A program made the position numbers and the translations under genes. From Massilia aurea (GTDB lineage: Bacteria; Pseudomonadota; Gammaproteobacteria; Burkholderiales; Burkholderiaceae_D), in assembly GCF_024753205.1 (NCBI RefSeq), contig NZ_JANUGZ010000001.1, forward strand, positions 1 to 64,000: 64,000 bases of DNA, given 5' to 3'. Under the pieces are notes generated by a model that did no database searches, was not told the DNA's origin, and worked only from the letters and a program-made list of their open reading frames with translations. Below are positions 51,376 to 60,535 of this stretch, piece by piece. The stretch's first letter is position 1. Each line of letters opens with the position of its first letter.

Positions 51376-52467
51376 ATGAAAAATCTCGCGTATTCACTCG
51401 CACTGGCCGCCTTGCTGCACTTGGGACCAGCTGGCGCTGCCAATCAGATCGCGGCAGATCATCCGAATCTGGCCTACACGGGCCGCATCGACATGACCGA
51501 TGCAAAGGCGCCGGTCCTGAGCTGGCCCGGCACGGCGATCGCCGCCAATTTCACCGGCACCTCGCTGGCGATCGTGCTTGACGACCGGGAAGGCAAAAAT
51601 TTCTTCAACGTGTTCATCGATGGCGAAACGGCGCGTCCGATCATTCTGCAGGCGGACAAGGGCAGCAAGACGTACGTCGTTGCCAATGGCCTGAAACCGG
51701 GCGCGCACACGCTGTTGCTCACCAAACGCACCGAGGGCGCAGAAGGCGCAACGATCTTCAAGGGGCTCGAACTCGATGACAAGGCCACGCTGGCGCCGCC
51801 GCCGGCGCGCCCCAAGCGCCGGATCGAGTTCTTCGGCGACTCGATCACGAGCGGCATGGGCAACGAAGCGCCCGACGACGGACGGGACGATCTGGGCAAG
51901 GACAAGAACAACTACCAGTCCTATGCGTCGATCGCGGCGCGCCAGCTTGGCGCCGAAGCGCACATCACGTCGCAAGGCGGCATCGGCGTGATGATCAGCT
52001 GGTTCCCGTTTACGATGCCGGATTTTTACGACCAGATGAGTGCGGTCGGCGACAACGACAGCCAGTGGGACTTCAAGCGCTGGACCCCCGACGTCGTCGT
52101 CATCAACCTGATGCAGAACGACAGCTGGCTGATCGGTCGCGATCACAAGCTCCAGCCGGAACCGACGGATGCGCAGCGGATCGCGGCGTACCAGGCCTTC
52201 GTTGCCCGCGTGCGTGCACTGTATCCGAAAGCGTACATTGTCTGCGCGCTGGGGAGCATGGACGCGACCCGCGCCGGTTCCGTGTGGCCGGGCTACGTCA
52301 AGTCGGCGGTCGCGAACCTGCGCGCATCAGGCGACGCGCGCATCGATACGCTGTTCTTCCCGTTTACCGGCTATGGCCAGCATCCGCGGGTCAAGCACCA
52401 TCAGGCCAATGCTGACTTGCTGACCGCATTCGTGCGAAAAAAACTGGGTTGGACGGGGACCAAATAA
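51376..52467 (+). CDS. Exported SGNH esterase, CE2-like
   Basis: A 363-residue exported protein with a signal peptide (about 1-21, ending AGAAN). An N-terminal beta-sandwich (about 25-140) is followed by an SGNH hydrolase domain. The serine block is EFFGDSITSGMGN near residue 160, the Gly block is around ITSQGGIGVMI, the Asn block NLMQNDSW lies in the third motif, and the His is in GYGQHPRVKHH. This two-domain order is that of CE2 esterases, which remove acetyl from sugars at O6. In this setting it probably deacetylates xyloglucan or xylan oligosaccharides. It lies beyond the GH31 terminator, so it needs read-through or its own promoter. Confidence 0.83.
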   Translation: MKNLAYSLALAALLHLGPAGAANQIAADHPNLAYTGRIDMTDAKAPVLSWPGTAIAANFTGTSLAIVLDDREGKNFFNVFIDGETARPIILQADKGSKTYVVANGLKPGAHTLLLTKRTEGAEGATIFKGLELDDKATLAPPPARPKRRIEFFGDSITSGMGNEAPDDGRDDLGKDKNNYQSYASIAARQLGAEAHITSQGGIGVMISWFPFTMPDFYDQMSAVGDNDSQWDFKRWTPDVVVINLMQNDSWLIGRDHKLQPEPTDAQRIAAYQAFVARVRALYPKAYIVCALGSMDATRAGSVWPGYVKSAVANLRASGDARIDTLFFPFTGYGQHPRVKHHQANADLLTAFVRKKLGWTGTK

Positions 52468-52572
52468 CGGTGCAGTGCCGTACGCCACTGTTCTGCTATG
52501 CTTCGGCCCCGCGCGCCCTCTGCTGTGCCAGTTGCGCTCTCTCCATCGACGTAATGACGGAACGCTGCCACG

Positions 52573-53466
52573 ATGCTTGACCTGACCGATGTCCGAATCT
52601 TTGTCCAGGCCGTCGATGCGGGCGGGCTGTCGGCTGCGGCGCGTTTGCGCGCCATGCCGAAATCGACGATCAGTCGGGCACTGGTGCGCCTCGAAGGCAA
52701 ACTCGGTGTCGTGCTCCTCGAACGCTCGACGCGTGGCCTGCGGCTCAGTGACGCAGGCCAGCTGTTCCTGCCGCACGCGCGCCGCTTGCTTGACAGTGCC
52801 GAGGAGGCGCAATTGGCAGTGGACGGACTGGCAGGCCAGCCACAGGGTGTGTTGCGGGTAAATGCGGCCTTCACGTTCGCACTCGGCGTCGTTGCGCCGA
52901 TGCTGCCATCGTTCCTGGAGCGGTATCCCGATGTGTCGGTCGTACTCGACACCGACAGCCGCATCATCGACCTTGCACGGGGCGATGCGGATGTCGCGAT
53001 CAGGCTTGGTGCGCTGGCCGACTCCGACCTGATGGTGCGCCGCCTCGGCGTCATCGCGCTGTGGCCTTGCGCCAGTGCGGCCTACCTTGACGGGCGCGGC
53101 GTGCCGGCCACGGTGGCGGAGCTGGAGGCGCATCGCCTCATCGCTTGCCGCGCAGGGGAAGCAAGCTGGAAGTTCCGCACGGACGACGGCGCCGAAGCGT
53201 ATTGTGCGGTCGCGCCGGGCACTGCGGTGGCCGAGCCGGCGGTACTCCAGGCAGTGGTGCTGGGCGGTGCCGGGGTAGGGCGGTTGCCTGATTTCCTGGC
53301 CAGGCCGCACCTGCAGTCCGGCCAACTGGTCCGCCTGCTGCCCGGGTGGCATAGCGATGGTATCCCAGTCAACGCCCTGTATGCCAGGAACCGCAGCGTA
53401 TCGTCCAAGGTGAGGTTGTTCATCGATGCGCTGCAAGAGCATATGCGCGTTGAGCCCGGCGCCTAG
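52573..53466 (+). CDS. LysR-family transcriptional regulator
   Basis: A 297-residue LysR regulator. The N-terminal winged helix-turn-helix (about 1-60) shows MLDLTDVRIFVQAVDAGGLSAAARLRAMPKS, with ISRALVRLEGKLGVVLLERSTRGLRLSDAG as the recognition part. The effector domain (about 90-290) has GDADVAIRLGAL and GVGRLPDFLARP, the latter typical of the CrgA/PecT-like group. It lies 105 bases after the esterase and 91 bases before an NmrA-type reductase on the same strand. That reductase and the SDR after it are possible targets. Nothing links it to the xyloglucan genes except position. Confidence 0.93.
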   Translation: MLDLTDVRIFVQAVDAGGLSAAARLRAMPKSTISRALVRLEGKLGVVLLERSTRGLRLSDAGQLFLPHARRLLDSAEEAQLAVDGLAGQPQGVLRVNAAFTFALGVVAPMLPSFLERYPDVSVVLDTDSRIIDLARGDADVAIRLGALADSDLMVRRLGVIALWPCASAAYLDGRGVPATVAELEAHRLIACRAGEASWKFRTDDGAEAYCAVAPGTAVAEPAVLQAVVLGGAGVGRLPDFLARPHLQSGQLVRLLPGWHSDGIPVNALYARNRSVSSKVRLFIDALQEHMRVEPGA

Positions 53467-53557
53467 CTGTTCCCTTGAATGGAACAGCATGTTCTCTTCA
53501 CCAGCCTTCTGGTGGCATCCAGCCCGGCATATGATGTGGCCCAACCAAGGAGAACCC

Positions 53558-54484
53558 ATGCAGAACACACCTGACCAACATTCCCGTGAACGGCGCGTCA
53601 CGCTTGCCGGCATCACCGGCGACCTCGGCGCGCGAATCGGCCGTGCGCTGATAGCGCAGGGCGCCAGCGTCAACGCCATCGTTCGCCCCGGCACAGCGCC
53701 CGACAAATTGGCAGCCCTGCGCGCGCTTGGCGTCGATGTCAAGGCAGTGGAGATGCGGGATGCGGCAGGGCTGCGCGCGGCAATGCGCGGATCGGTCTGC
53801 ATCGTATCGGCACTCAATGGCCTGGCGCCAGTGGTGATCGATACCCAGCAAAATTTGCTCGACGCGGCAGTGGCCGAGGGCGTTGTCCGCTTTATCCCAA
53901 GCGACTATTCACTCGACTTTACCAAAACGATCCCCGGCGAAAATCGCAACCTCGACCTCCGCCGCCGTTTCATGGCGACGCTGGACGCAGCGCCGATCCG
54001 CGCAACCTCAGTCCTGAATGGCGGCTTCATCGATCTGCTCGCCGGCCAGGCGCCCATCATCGCTGCGGGAATCCGGCGCGTCATCCACTTCGGCGATGCG
54101 CAACAGCAGCTGGATTTCACCAGCAAGGACGATGTCGCGACGTTTACCGCGGCTGCGGCGATGGACGACGCGGCGCCCCGCATTCTTCGTATTGCCGGGG
54201 ATACCGTATCGCCGGTTGACCTCGCCCGCATCATGACCGAAGTGACGGGCCAGCGCTACGCGACACTGCGCGTCGGGAGCATTGGCGCATTGTCGGCGAT
54301 GATCGCAATTACCCGGAAGCTGTCGCCGGCAAGCGATGCGCCGTTTCCTGCGTGGCAAGGCATGCAGTATCTACGCGACATGATGAGCGGGCGCGGCAAA
54401 CTGCACCCGCTCGATAACGATCGCTACGGCGTGCGCGCGTGGACGGGCGCGCATGAAGTGCTCGAGGAAATACATGCGGGATGA
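53558..54484 (+). CDS. NmrA/isoflavone-reductase-like NAD(P)-binding protein
   Basis: A 308-residue atypical SDR of the NmrA/PCBER-like group, which includes aromatic alcohol reductases and redox sensors. The cofactor motif is LAGITGDLGARIGRALIAQGA (about 15-35), and VNAIVRPG supplies the 2'-phosphate-binding Arg. RFIPSDYSLDF holds the position where related enzymes have their active-site region. The catalytic lysine typical of PCBERs is not obvious. AAGGAGA precedes the ATG at 53558; the open frame before it is noise. It is probably read with the LysR gene. The substrate is unknown. Confidence 0.85.
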   Translation: MQNTPDQHSRERRVTLAGITGDLGARIGRALIAQGASVNAIVRPGTAPDKLAALRALGVDVKAVEMRDAAGLRAAMRGSVCIVSALNGLAPVVIDTQQNLLDAAVAEGVVRFIPSDYSLDFTKTIPGENRNLDLRRRFMATLDAAPIRATSVLNGGFIDLLAGQAPIIAAGIRRVIHFGDAQQQLDFTSKDDVATFTAAAAMDDAAPRILRIAGDTVSPVDLARIMTEVTGQRYATLRVGSIGALSAMIAITRKLSPASDAPFPAWQGMQYLRDMMSGRGKLHPLDNDRYGVRAWTGAHEVLEEIHAG

Positions 54485-54731
54485 ATGCGCGCTGCCCATA
54501 GCCTACGGGTGCAATGATTATCAGTGAAACAGTTTGCGTGGTTCGGGCGTGTGCACCCGGCTGCAGCTGGCGCTTGGACTCCATCCTGCCCAGGCCATAT
54601 TTGCCAAGGTAAGAGAGTCGCAATTGATGATGCAACATTGATCGGTAGCGCGATCAGTGTGTTGAAGGATGGATAGCTTATCAAATGCTCTCCCTGGCCC
54701 GATCATACGTTTTTGAACGTAGAGGATCATC

Positions 54732-55466
54732 ATGGAAAAGCACATCAACAAGATTGCCCTGGTTACCGGTGCAAACAAAGGCATTGGACTGGATATTGCG
54801 CGCCAACTTGGCACCAAGGGTGTCACTGTCATCGTCGGGGCACGCGATGCCGGACGCGGCCAGGCAGCAGTCGACCTGCTGCGCAGCGAAAATCTGAACG
54901 CCCACTTCGTCCAGTTCGACGTCACGAACGCGGGCAGCATTACGCAAGCAGCGCTGACAATCCGGGCGCAGCATGGCCGCCTGGATATTCTCGTCAACAA
55001 CGCCGGTATCGGCGATGCTGCAGACGGCGCGCCCAGCGCGGCTTCCATCGATGCCGCGCGACGCCTGTTCGAGACGAATTTTTTTGGGCCGCTGGCGGTA
55101 ATACAGGCAATGCTGCCGTTGTTACGGGTGGCGCCGGGCGCCAGGATCGTCAACATGTCGAGCAGTCTCGGCTCGATGGCCGTCAACGGTGATCCAGCCA
55201 ACCGTTACTACTCGGCACGCCTGATCGGCTACAACGCGTCAAAAGCCGCGCTGAACATGCTGACAGTGCAGTTGGCTGAAGAATTGCGTGACACAGGGAT
55301 TGTCGTTAATGCCGCCTGTCCAGGATACGTGAGCACGGATTTGAACGGACATGCTGGTTACCTCTCGACTGACGAAGCAGCAAAGGTTCCGGTGCGCCTG
55401 GCCCTTCTCGCAGATGGCCAGGTAAATGGCAAACTCGTCGATGCGTGTGGGGCAGTGGCCTGGTAA
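54732..55466 (+). CDS. Short-chain dehydrogenase/reductase (carbonyl reductase-like)
   Basis: A 244-residue SDR with cofactor motif VTGANKGIGLDIARQL, VNNAGIGD at about 88, the Ser in NMSSSLGSM near 138 and YNASKAALNML at about 165. The TGANKGIG form is that of plant and animal carbonyl-reductase-like SDRs, seen also in many bacterial detoxification genes. GAGGATC precedes the ATG at 54732. The 247 bases between it and the NmrA gene contain no clear gene, so it may have its own promoter. It is convergent with the alpha/beta hydrolase gene. Confidence 0.9.
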   Translation: MEKHINKIALVTGANKGIGLDIARQLGTKGVTVIVGARDAGRGQAAVDLLRSENLNAHFVQFDVTNAGSITQAALTIRAQHGRLDILVNNAGIGDAADGAPSAASIDAARRLFETNFFGPLAVIQAMLPLLRVAPGARIVNMSSSLGSMAVNGDPANRYYSARLIGYNASKAALNMLTVQLAEELRDTGIVVNAACPGYVSTDLNGHAGYLSTDEAAKVPVRLALLADGQVNGKLVDACGAVAW

Positions 55467-55545
55467 TCAGGCAGGCGTGCGTGCCCCGGCAACCAGGTCG
55501 ACGACTGCTTGCGTGTCTGCCTGACCAACCTCGGATGAAGCGATT

Positions 55546-56418
55546 TTACGGCGTTGCGGTCCAGCCCTTGAGGAAGTCGAGCAGTTCAGCATTCACACGC
55601 TCGGGTTGTTCTTCCTGCGGCAAGTGGCCACACTGCGGAATCGCCACGGTACGAAGGTTACTCGCCATCTCGGCCCAGATCGCGGCCATGTCGAACATCT
55701 TGCCAACACCGTAAAAGTCGGCACCCCATAAAGACAGCGTAGGGCAAGCGATCTTGACGTCGGCATCGGCCTCATCTTGCTTCACGTCTTCCGAGTTGGC
55801 GCGGTAATCGGACATCGCGCCGCGCAGTGCGCCTGGACGGCGGTAAGCGTCAACATAGGTCTGGAATGCGTCGCCATCGATTGCCAGCGGGTTGTAGCAC
55901 CAGTCCGAGAACAGGTGGCGCAGCCACAAGTCTTCGCGGCCGGCGATCAGTGCTTCGGGCAGGTCGGGCACCTGATTGAAGGTGAAGAACCAGTATGCGC
56001 GCGCTACTGCCGGAGTGAACTCACGCGCGACAATCCGCGTCGGCACATTGTCCATCACGACGAGGCGGTCGACCATCTCCGGATAGTCCTTGGCAAAGCG
56101 CGTGGCCACGCGCGCGCCGCGGTCGTGGCCGACCAGCGCAATCCGGTCGATGCCGAGCGCTCGCAACAGCTCGCGCAGGTCGCGCGCCATGGTGCGCTTG
56201 TCGTAGCCCGTAGCCGGTTTGTCCGTTTCGCCATAGCCCCGCAAGTCGGGCGCGATGACTCGATACTGTTCGGCCAGCGCCGGAATCTGGAAGCGCCAGG
56301 CGAAATTTGTCTGCGGGAAGCCGTGCAGTAGTACGACCGGTGGGCCGTTGCCAGCTTCCAGATAATGCTGGCGAATGCCGTTCGCAGTGAGCGTGTGGTG
56401 TTGAATCGTGGTGGGCAT
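55546..56418 (-). CDS. Alpha/beta hydrolase, haloacetate dehalogenase / epoxide hydrolase type
   Basis: A 290-residue alpha/beta hydrolase. LLHGFPQTNFAWRF gives the oxyanion His-Gly-Phe-Pro loop (about 31-44). The nucleophile D99 lies in LVGHDRGARVA, which marks the aspartate-nucleophile branch (epoxide hydrolases and fluoroacetate dehalogenases) rather than serine esterases. The catalytic His is in PQCGHLPQEEQPE. The cap has WFFTFNQVPDLPEALI. The ATG at 56418 is preferred because AAAGG is six bases before it; an ATG six bases upstream sits too close to that site. It probably acts on a halogenated acid or epoxide; which one is unknown. It has no visible link with the GH3 gene 105 bases upstream. 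Confidence 0.88.
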   Translation of the reverse strand: MPTTIQHHTLTANGIRQHYLEAGNGPPVVLLHGFPQTNFAWRFQIPALAEQYRVIAPDLRGYGETDKPATGYDKRTMARDLRELLRALGIDRIALVGHDRGARVATRFAKDYPEMVDRLVVMDNVPTRIVAREFTPAVARAYWFFTFNQVPDLPEALIAGREDLWLRHLFSDWCYNPLAIDGDAFQTYVDAYRRPGALRGAMSDYRANSEDVKQDEADADVKIACPTLSLWGADFYGVGKMFDMAAIWAEMASNLRTVAIPQCGHLPQEEQPERVNAELLDFLKGWTATP

Positions 56419-56523
56419 AGACATCCTTTCGTGGTCGATTCAGGGGTTGTATCACGCCATTGAGCCAGTGCGACGCACATTATCCAAACCCGATCCTGAT
56501 GCGACGGGCCGGCTTCTGCCACA

Positions 56524-58917
56524 TCACGACACCAGCAGCTTCACCGACTTCAGCTGCACACTGTCCGGCCCCGCGTGAATGGTGAAACTGCCCGGCTCGA
56601 CCACGCGCTTCATGTCCATGTTGTAGAACGCCAGGTCGGCTGGCCGGATGTCAAACACCACCGTGCGTTTCTCTCCCGGCTTCAGGGTCACGCGACGAAA
56701 AGCCTTCAGTTCCAGCACCGGGCGCGTCACGGACGAGATATCGTCGCGAATGTAGAGCTGCACGACTTCGTCGCCGGCGACAGACCCAATGTTGGTTACG
56801 TCCACCTCGACCTGCGTGGCTTCGTCCGGCCGGATGGTCGCCTTCGTCAGCCGCGGCGCGGCGATATCGAACCTGGTGTACGACAGGCCGAAGCCGAACG
56901 GGAACAGGGGCTTGGTGCTGCCGTCGATGTAGCCGCGCCGCGCCGTTGGCTTGTGGTTGTAGAAGATCGGCAGCTGGCCCACGCTGCGGGCGATTGACAC
57001 GGGCAGTTTGCCGCCCGGGTTGGCCCGCCCGAACAGCACGTCGGCCGCTGCATGGCCTGTTTCCTGGCCCATGTACCAGCCTTCGACGATCGCGTCGGCG
57101 CGCTCGGCGAGCAGGTTGATCGACAGCGGCCGGCCGTTGAGCAGGAATACCACGGTGGGCTTGCCCAGGTCGAAGATGGCTTTCGCGAGCTCGTTCTGCT
57201 GGCCCATCAGGTCCAGCGTGGCGCGGTCGCCCAGGTGCCCATCGGCCCACGCTTCGCGGCTCGTCTGCTCGTTGTCGCCAAGGACCATGACGATCGTATC
57301 GGCCGACTGCGCCGCTTCCACCGCGTCGGCAATCAAGCGCGCATTGACTTCTGGCGCCGTGAAGCGGATCTCGTCCTTGCCCCAGATGCGTTCTTCGGTG
57401 ATGCGCACGCCTTCGCGGTAATCGAAGCCGAAGCCCTGCGCCTTCGCTTCTGCGGCCAGCGCTTCGTGAATTGACACCACTTTTCGGGGCACATCGGAAT
57501 AGCCGCCGATCGGCGTATCCTTCGCGTGTGTACCGAGCAGCAGCAGCTTGCCTACCTTTTTTGGCTGCAGCGGCAGCAGGCCCTTGTCGTTCTTGAGCAG
57601 CACCACGCAGCGCGTGGCCGCTTCGCGCGCCAGTGCCACGTGACTGGCGGTGGCCGTCAGAGCATCGGCATTTTTGGCATCGGCATAGGGATTTTCGAAC
57701 AGGCCGGCGTAAAACTTCAGTTCGAGAATGCGGCGCACCATCTCATCGATGTCAGTTTCGGCGATCCTGCCTTCCCTGACCAGTTCAGCCAGGTGCCGGT
57801 AGGCGTGGCCGTCCGGCGTTTCAATGTCCACGCCGGCTTTCGCCGCGTACCAGGCCGCTTCCTTCGGCGTGGCGGCGATCATGTGGCGCGTGACCAGATC
57901 CTTGATGCCCATGTAGTCAGACACCATCACGCCCTTGAAGCCCCATTCCTTGCGTGCGACATCGTGCAGCATCCACCGGTTCGCGTGGGATGGCACGCCG
58001 CCGATCTCGTTATACGACGGCATGATCGCGGCCACCGTGGTCTCGCGCACGATGCGTTCGAACGGCGGGAAGAATTCCTCGCGCAGTGTGCGTTCGGACA
58101 CTTCGGCCGGGCCGGTGTTGGTGCCCGATTCCGGCTGGCCGTGGCCCGTCATGTGTTTCAGGGTCGTCAGCACCTTGTCCTTTGCGAGCTGGCGCGACGT
58201 GCCGGAAAAGCCGATCACGGCCGCCTTGCCGATTTCCGCGCACAGGTGCGGGTCTTCGCCAAAGGTTTCCTCGATGCGGCCCCAGCGCGGTTCGCGCGCC
58301 ACGTCCACCACGGGTGCCAGCGCGAAGGTCGCGCCGCGCGCGCGCATCTCGCGGGCCGCAACAGAAAACACGTTCGTGACCAGGTCCGTGTCGAATGACG
58401 ATGCCAGTCCGATCGCCTGCGGGAACGAGGTGGCATCGCGCGCGGCGTAACCGTGCAACGCTTCCTCGTGCATGAAGATGGGAATGCCCAGGCGCGTCTG
58501 TTCGAGTGCCCATTTCTGCGCGGCGTTCACGTAGTTTGCCGTCTCCAGTGCGCCTCGGTTCGGCCGCGCGCCGTCGTCGCCGGCCGCTGTAGCGCCACCG
58601 GCGTCGGATTTACCCTGCCGGTCCGACGGCCGTGCCAGCATGCCCACGCCGGTCGGATAGACCTTCGCGGCCTTGGCGGCCGAGAAGGCGCCGTTGTCTT
58701 CGACCTTGCCTTTTTCGGCCCACACGCAATCCATTTGCGCGATCTTTTCTTCCAGCGTCATCCGCCCCAACAGGTCGTCGACCCGCTTCGGCACGGGTGC
58801 GGCGGGATTCTTGTAGAGGGGGCGCGCGGTGGCGGCGAATGACAATGCAGGCGCCGCACCCGCGACAGCTACCGTGGCCAGGAACCTGCGCCGGCTGTTG
58901 CTTGAATCGTGGTGCAT
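56524..58917 (-). CDS. GH3 beta-glycosidase (beta-glucosidase/xylosidase), Tat-exported
   Basis: A 797-residue GH3 enzyme with a twin-arginine signal (SRRRFLATVAVAGAAPALSFA, cleaved near residue 30). The N-terminal (beta/alpha)8 domain carries the nucleophile D334 in MVSDYMGI, with FGEDPHLCAEIG and LKHMTGHGQPESG as family motifs. The (alpha/beta)6 domain and a C-terminal fibronectin type III-like domain (from about 690) follow. Such enzymes cut non-reducing-end glucose or xylose from oligosaccharides; this one resembles beta-xylosidase/glucosidase types. It is the last gene of a minus-strand run that begins with a sodium symporter. It is 52 bases after GH39, with GAGGA before the ATG at 58917. 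Confidence 0.92.
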   Translation of the reverse strand: MHHDSSNSRRRFLATVAVAGAAPALSFAATARPLYKNPAAPVPKRVDDLLGRMTLEEKIAQMDCVWAEKGKVEDNGAFSAAKAAKVYPTGVGMLARPSDRQGKSDAGGATAAGDDGARPNRGALETANYVNAAQKWALEQTRLGIPIFMHEEALHGYAARDATSFPQAIGLASSFDTDLVTNVFSVAAREMRARGATFALAPVVDVAREPRWGRIEETFGEDPHLCAEIGKAAVIGFSGTSRQLAKDKVLTTLKHMTGHGQPESGTNTGPAEVSERTLREEFFPPFERIVRETTVAAIMPSYNEIGGVPSHANRWMLHDVARKEWGFKGVMVSDYMGIKDLVTRHMIAATPKEAAWYAAKAGVDIETPDGHAYRHLAELVREGRIAETDIDEMVRRILELKFYAGLFENPYADAKNADALTATASHVALAREAATRCVVLLKNDKGLLPLQPKKVGKLLLLGTHAKDTPIGGYSDVPRKVVSIHEALAAEAKAQGFGFDYREGVRITEERIWGKDEIRFTAPEVNARLIADAVEAAQSADTIVMVLGDNEQTSREAWADGHLGDRATLDLMGQQNELAKAIFDLGKPTVVFLLNGRPLSINLLAERADAIVEGWYMGQETGHAAADVLFGRANPGGKLPVSIARSVGQLPIFYNHKPTARRGYIDGSTKPLFPFGFGLSYTRFDIAAPRLTKATIRPDEATQVEVDVTNIGSVAGDEVVQLYIRDDISSVTRPVLELKAFRRVTLKPGEKRTVVFDIRPADLAFYNMDMKRVVEPGSFTIHAGPDSVQLKSVKLLVS

Positions 58918-58969
58918 CGTGTGTCCTCGTTTTTATAGTCAGCGTCAGCGCGCCAATCCACTCACGGTG

Positions 58970-60535
58970 TCACCGCACCGCGTTCAATTGCAGCAGATAG
59001 ACATCGTTCTCGCGCAAAGGCAAGGCAGTGCTGAACACGCCATCGCGCCCGACCGTCACCGGTTGCTGCTTCAACGGTTTCCCGGTCGCCGTCGCTTTCA
59101 ATGCAGCGACCTGCGGGCGAGTCAGCTGCTTGGGCGAGCCCATGCCGATATACGCGGTGAACGCATCGTTCTGCTTGTAGCCCACCTGCGAGACCGTCAT
59201 CGTGTAGGCGCCGGGCTTCAGGCCCCGCATCGCCACCTTGACCTGGCCTTTCGACTTCGGCGGCAGGTCCTTGATGAAGTACTGCTGGTTGTTGATCCCC
59301 GCCGGCAGCGTGTGCGAGTAGTCCCACAGCAGCACCTGGGCGTTGCCCTTGTCGTCGAGCGTCGCCGTCGAATCCTGGTCCGTGTTCTTCAGTTCACGAT
59401 CGCCCAGCTGGTTGAGGAACTGGTAGGCAAAATAGGCCGGTTTCTTGATGCCCTGCGTGTTCATCAAGCCGAAGCCGCCGTGGAAAGCTTCGAAGCGCGG
59501 ACCGGCTTCCTCGAAGATGTCGGTAAACACCCAGTACGACATCGACTGTACGGCGCCAGTGCTCTGCTTGAGCTTTCTCAGAATGTAGGCTGGCTGGTGG
59601 TAGCTGTCGTGGGTCGGATCGGACGGCGTGTACGACGAGCTCCATTCGGTGTAGTGGAGCTCAAGCTTCGGCATGCTGGAGCCCGCGATCTCCTTGCGGT
59701 TCTTGAGCACGTCGTGGGTCACGGCCATCGGGTCGGGGCTCAGGACGGTGCCGGTGGTGCCGAATTCGTCGAGGAAGCCCTGGTTCACGCCATACGAGTG
59801 GGTGGAGACGAAATCGAGCGGCACACGGTTCTTGCTGGCGTAGCCGATCATCTCGGGGATCCAGTCGCCGCCCGCAGTAGCCGGGCCGCCCACGCGGTAC
59901 GACGCGTCGACGCTCTTGACGGCGCGCGCGGCGTGCGCGTACAGCTTGAAATACTCGTCCTGCGTGCCGGCCCAGAAACCATCCAGGTTCGGCTCGTTCC
60001 AGACTTCAAAGTACCAGCTTGCCACTTCGGCCTTGCCATAGCGCTCGGTCCAGTGCGTGGTGAGCGCCTTGATCAGGCGTTCCCACTGGGCGTAGTCGCG
60101 TGGTGGCGTGACATTACCGCGCCACCAGAAGATGGTCTTGGTGCCGCTGGCCATCGCGGATGGCATGAAGCCCAGTTCCACGAACGGCTTGATGCCGACG
60201 CTCTGCAGGTAGTCGAACAGGGCGTCGACGTACTGGAAGTTGTACTGCTCCTTGCCCTGCGCATCGATGCGGAAGACGGCCATGTCGTCACTCAGCAGAC
60301 CGTGCATGCGGATGTAGCGAAAGCCCGTGTCCTTGCGCAGTTCAGCGAGCTGCTGCTGCCAGTCGGCGCGCAAGCCCTCGTTGGCGCGGCCGGCGCCGAC
60401 GGACAGGTTGAACATGCGATCGAGCTGGCCCTTGACCTGGGTGACATCGAGGTCGATGTTGCGTTGCTGCGCCTGGGACATCGCTGGCAGGGCAAGCAGC
60501 GTCGCCAGCGTCATGGTGGTAATCGTGTGCTTCAT
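58970..60535 (-). CDS. GH39 beta-xylosidase-like enzyme
   Basis: A 521-residue exported GH39 enzyme; the signal peptide ends near AMSQAQ (about 22). The TIM barrel has the acid/base E181 in WYFEVWNEPNLDGFW and the nucleophile E297 in LHYTEWSSSY, with RYIRMHGLLSDDMAVF and VELGFMPSAMA as GH39 signatures. A C-terminal beta-sandwich (about 400-521) follows. The family removes xylose from beta-1,4-xylooligosaccharides or related aglycones. Its ATG overlaps the stop of the AraC-domain gene (ATGA), so translation is coupled. Together with the two GH3 enzymes it would process beta-linked xylose or glucose outside the cell. Confidence 0.92.
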   Translation of the reverse strand: MKHTITTMTLATLLALPAMSQAQQRNIDLDVTQVKGQLDRMFNLSVGAGRANEGLRADWQQQLAELRKDTGFRYIRMHGLLSDDMAVFRIDAQGKEQYNFQYVDALFDYLQSVGIKPFVELGFMPSAMASGTKTIFWWRGNVTPPRDYAQWERLIKALTTHWTERYGKAEVASWYFEVWNEPNLDGFWAGTQDEYFKLYAHAARAVKSVDASYRVGGPATAGGDWIPEMIGYASKNRVPLDFVSTHSYGVNQGFLDEFGTTGTVLSPDPMAVTHDVLKNRKEIAGSSMPKLELHYTEWSSSYTPSDPTHDSYHQPAYILRKLKQSTGAVQSMSYWVFTDIFEEAGPRFEAFHGGFGLMNTQGIKKPAYFAYQFLNQLGDRELKNTDQDSTATLDDKGNAQVLLWDYSHTLPAGINNQQYFIKDLPPKSKGQVKVAMRGLKPGAYTMTVSQVGYKQNDAFTAYIGMGSPKQLTRPQVAALKATATGKPLKQQPVTVGRDGVFSTALPLRENDVYLLQLNAVR

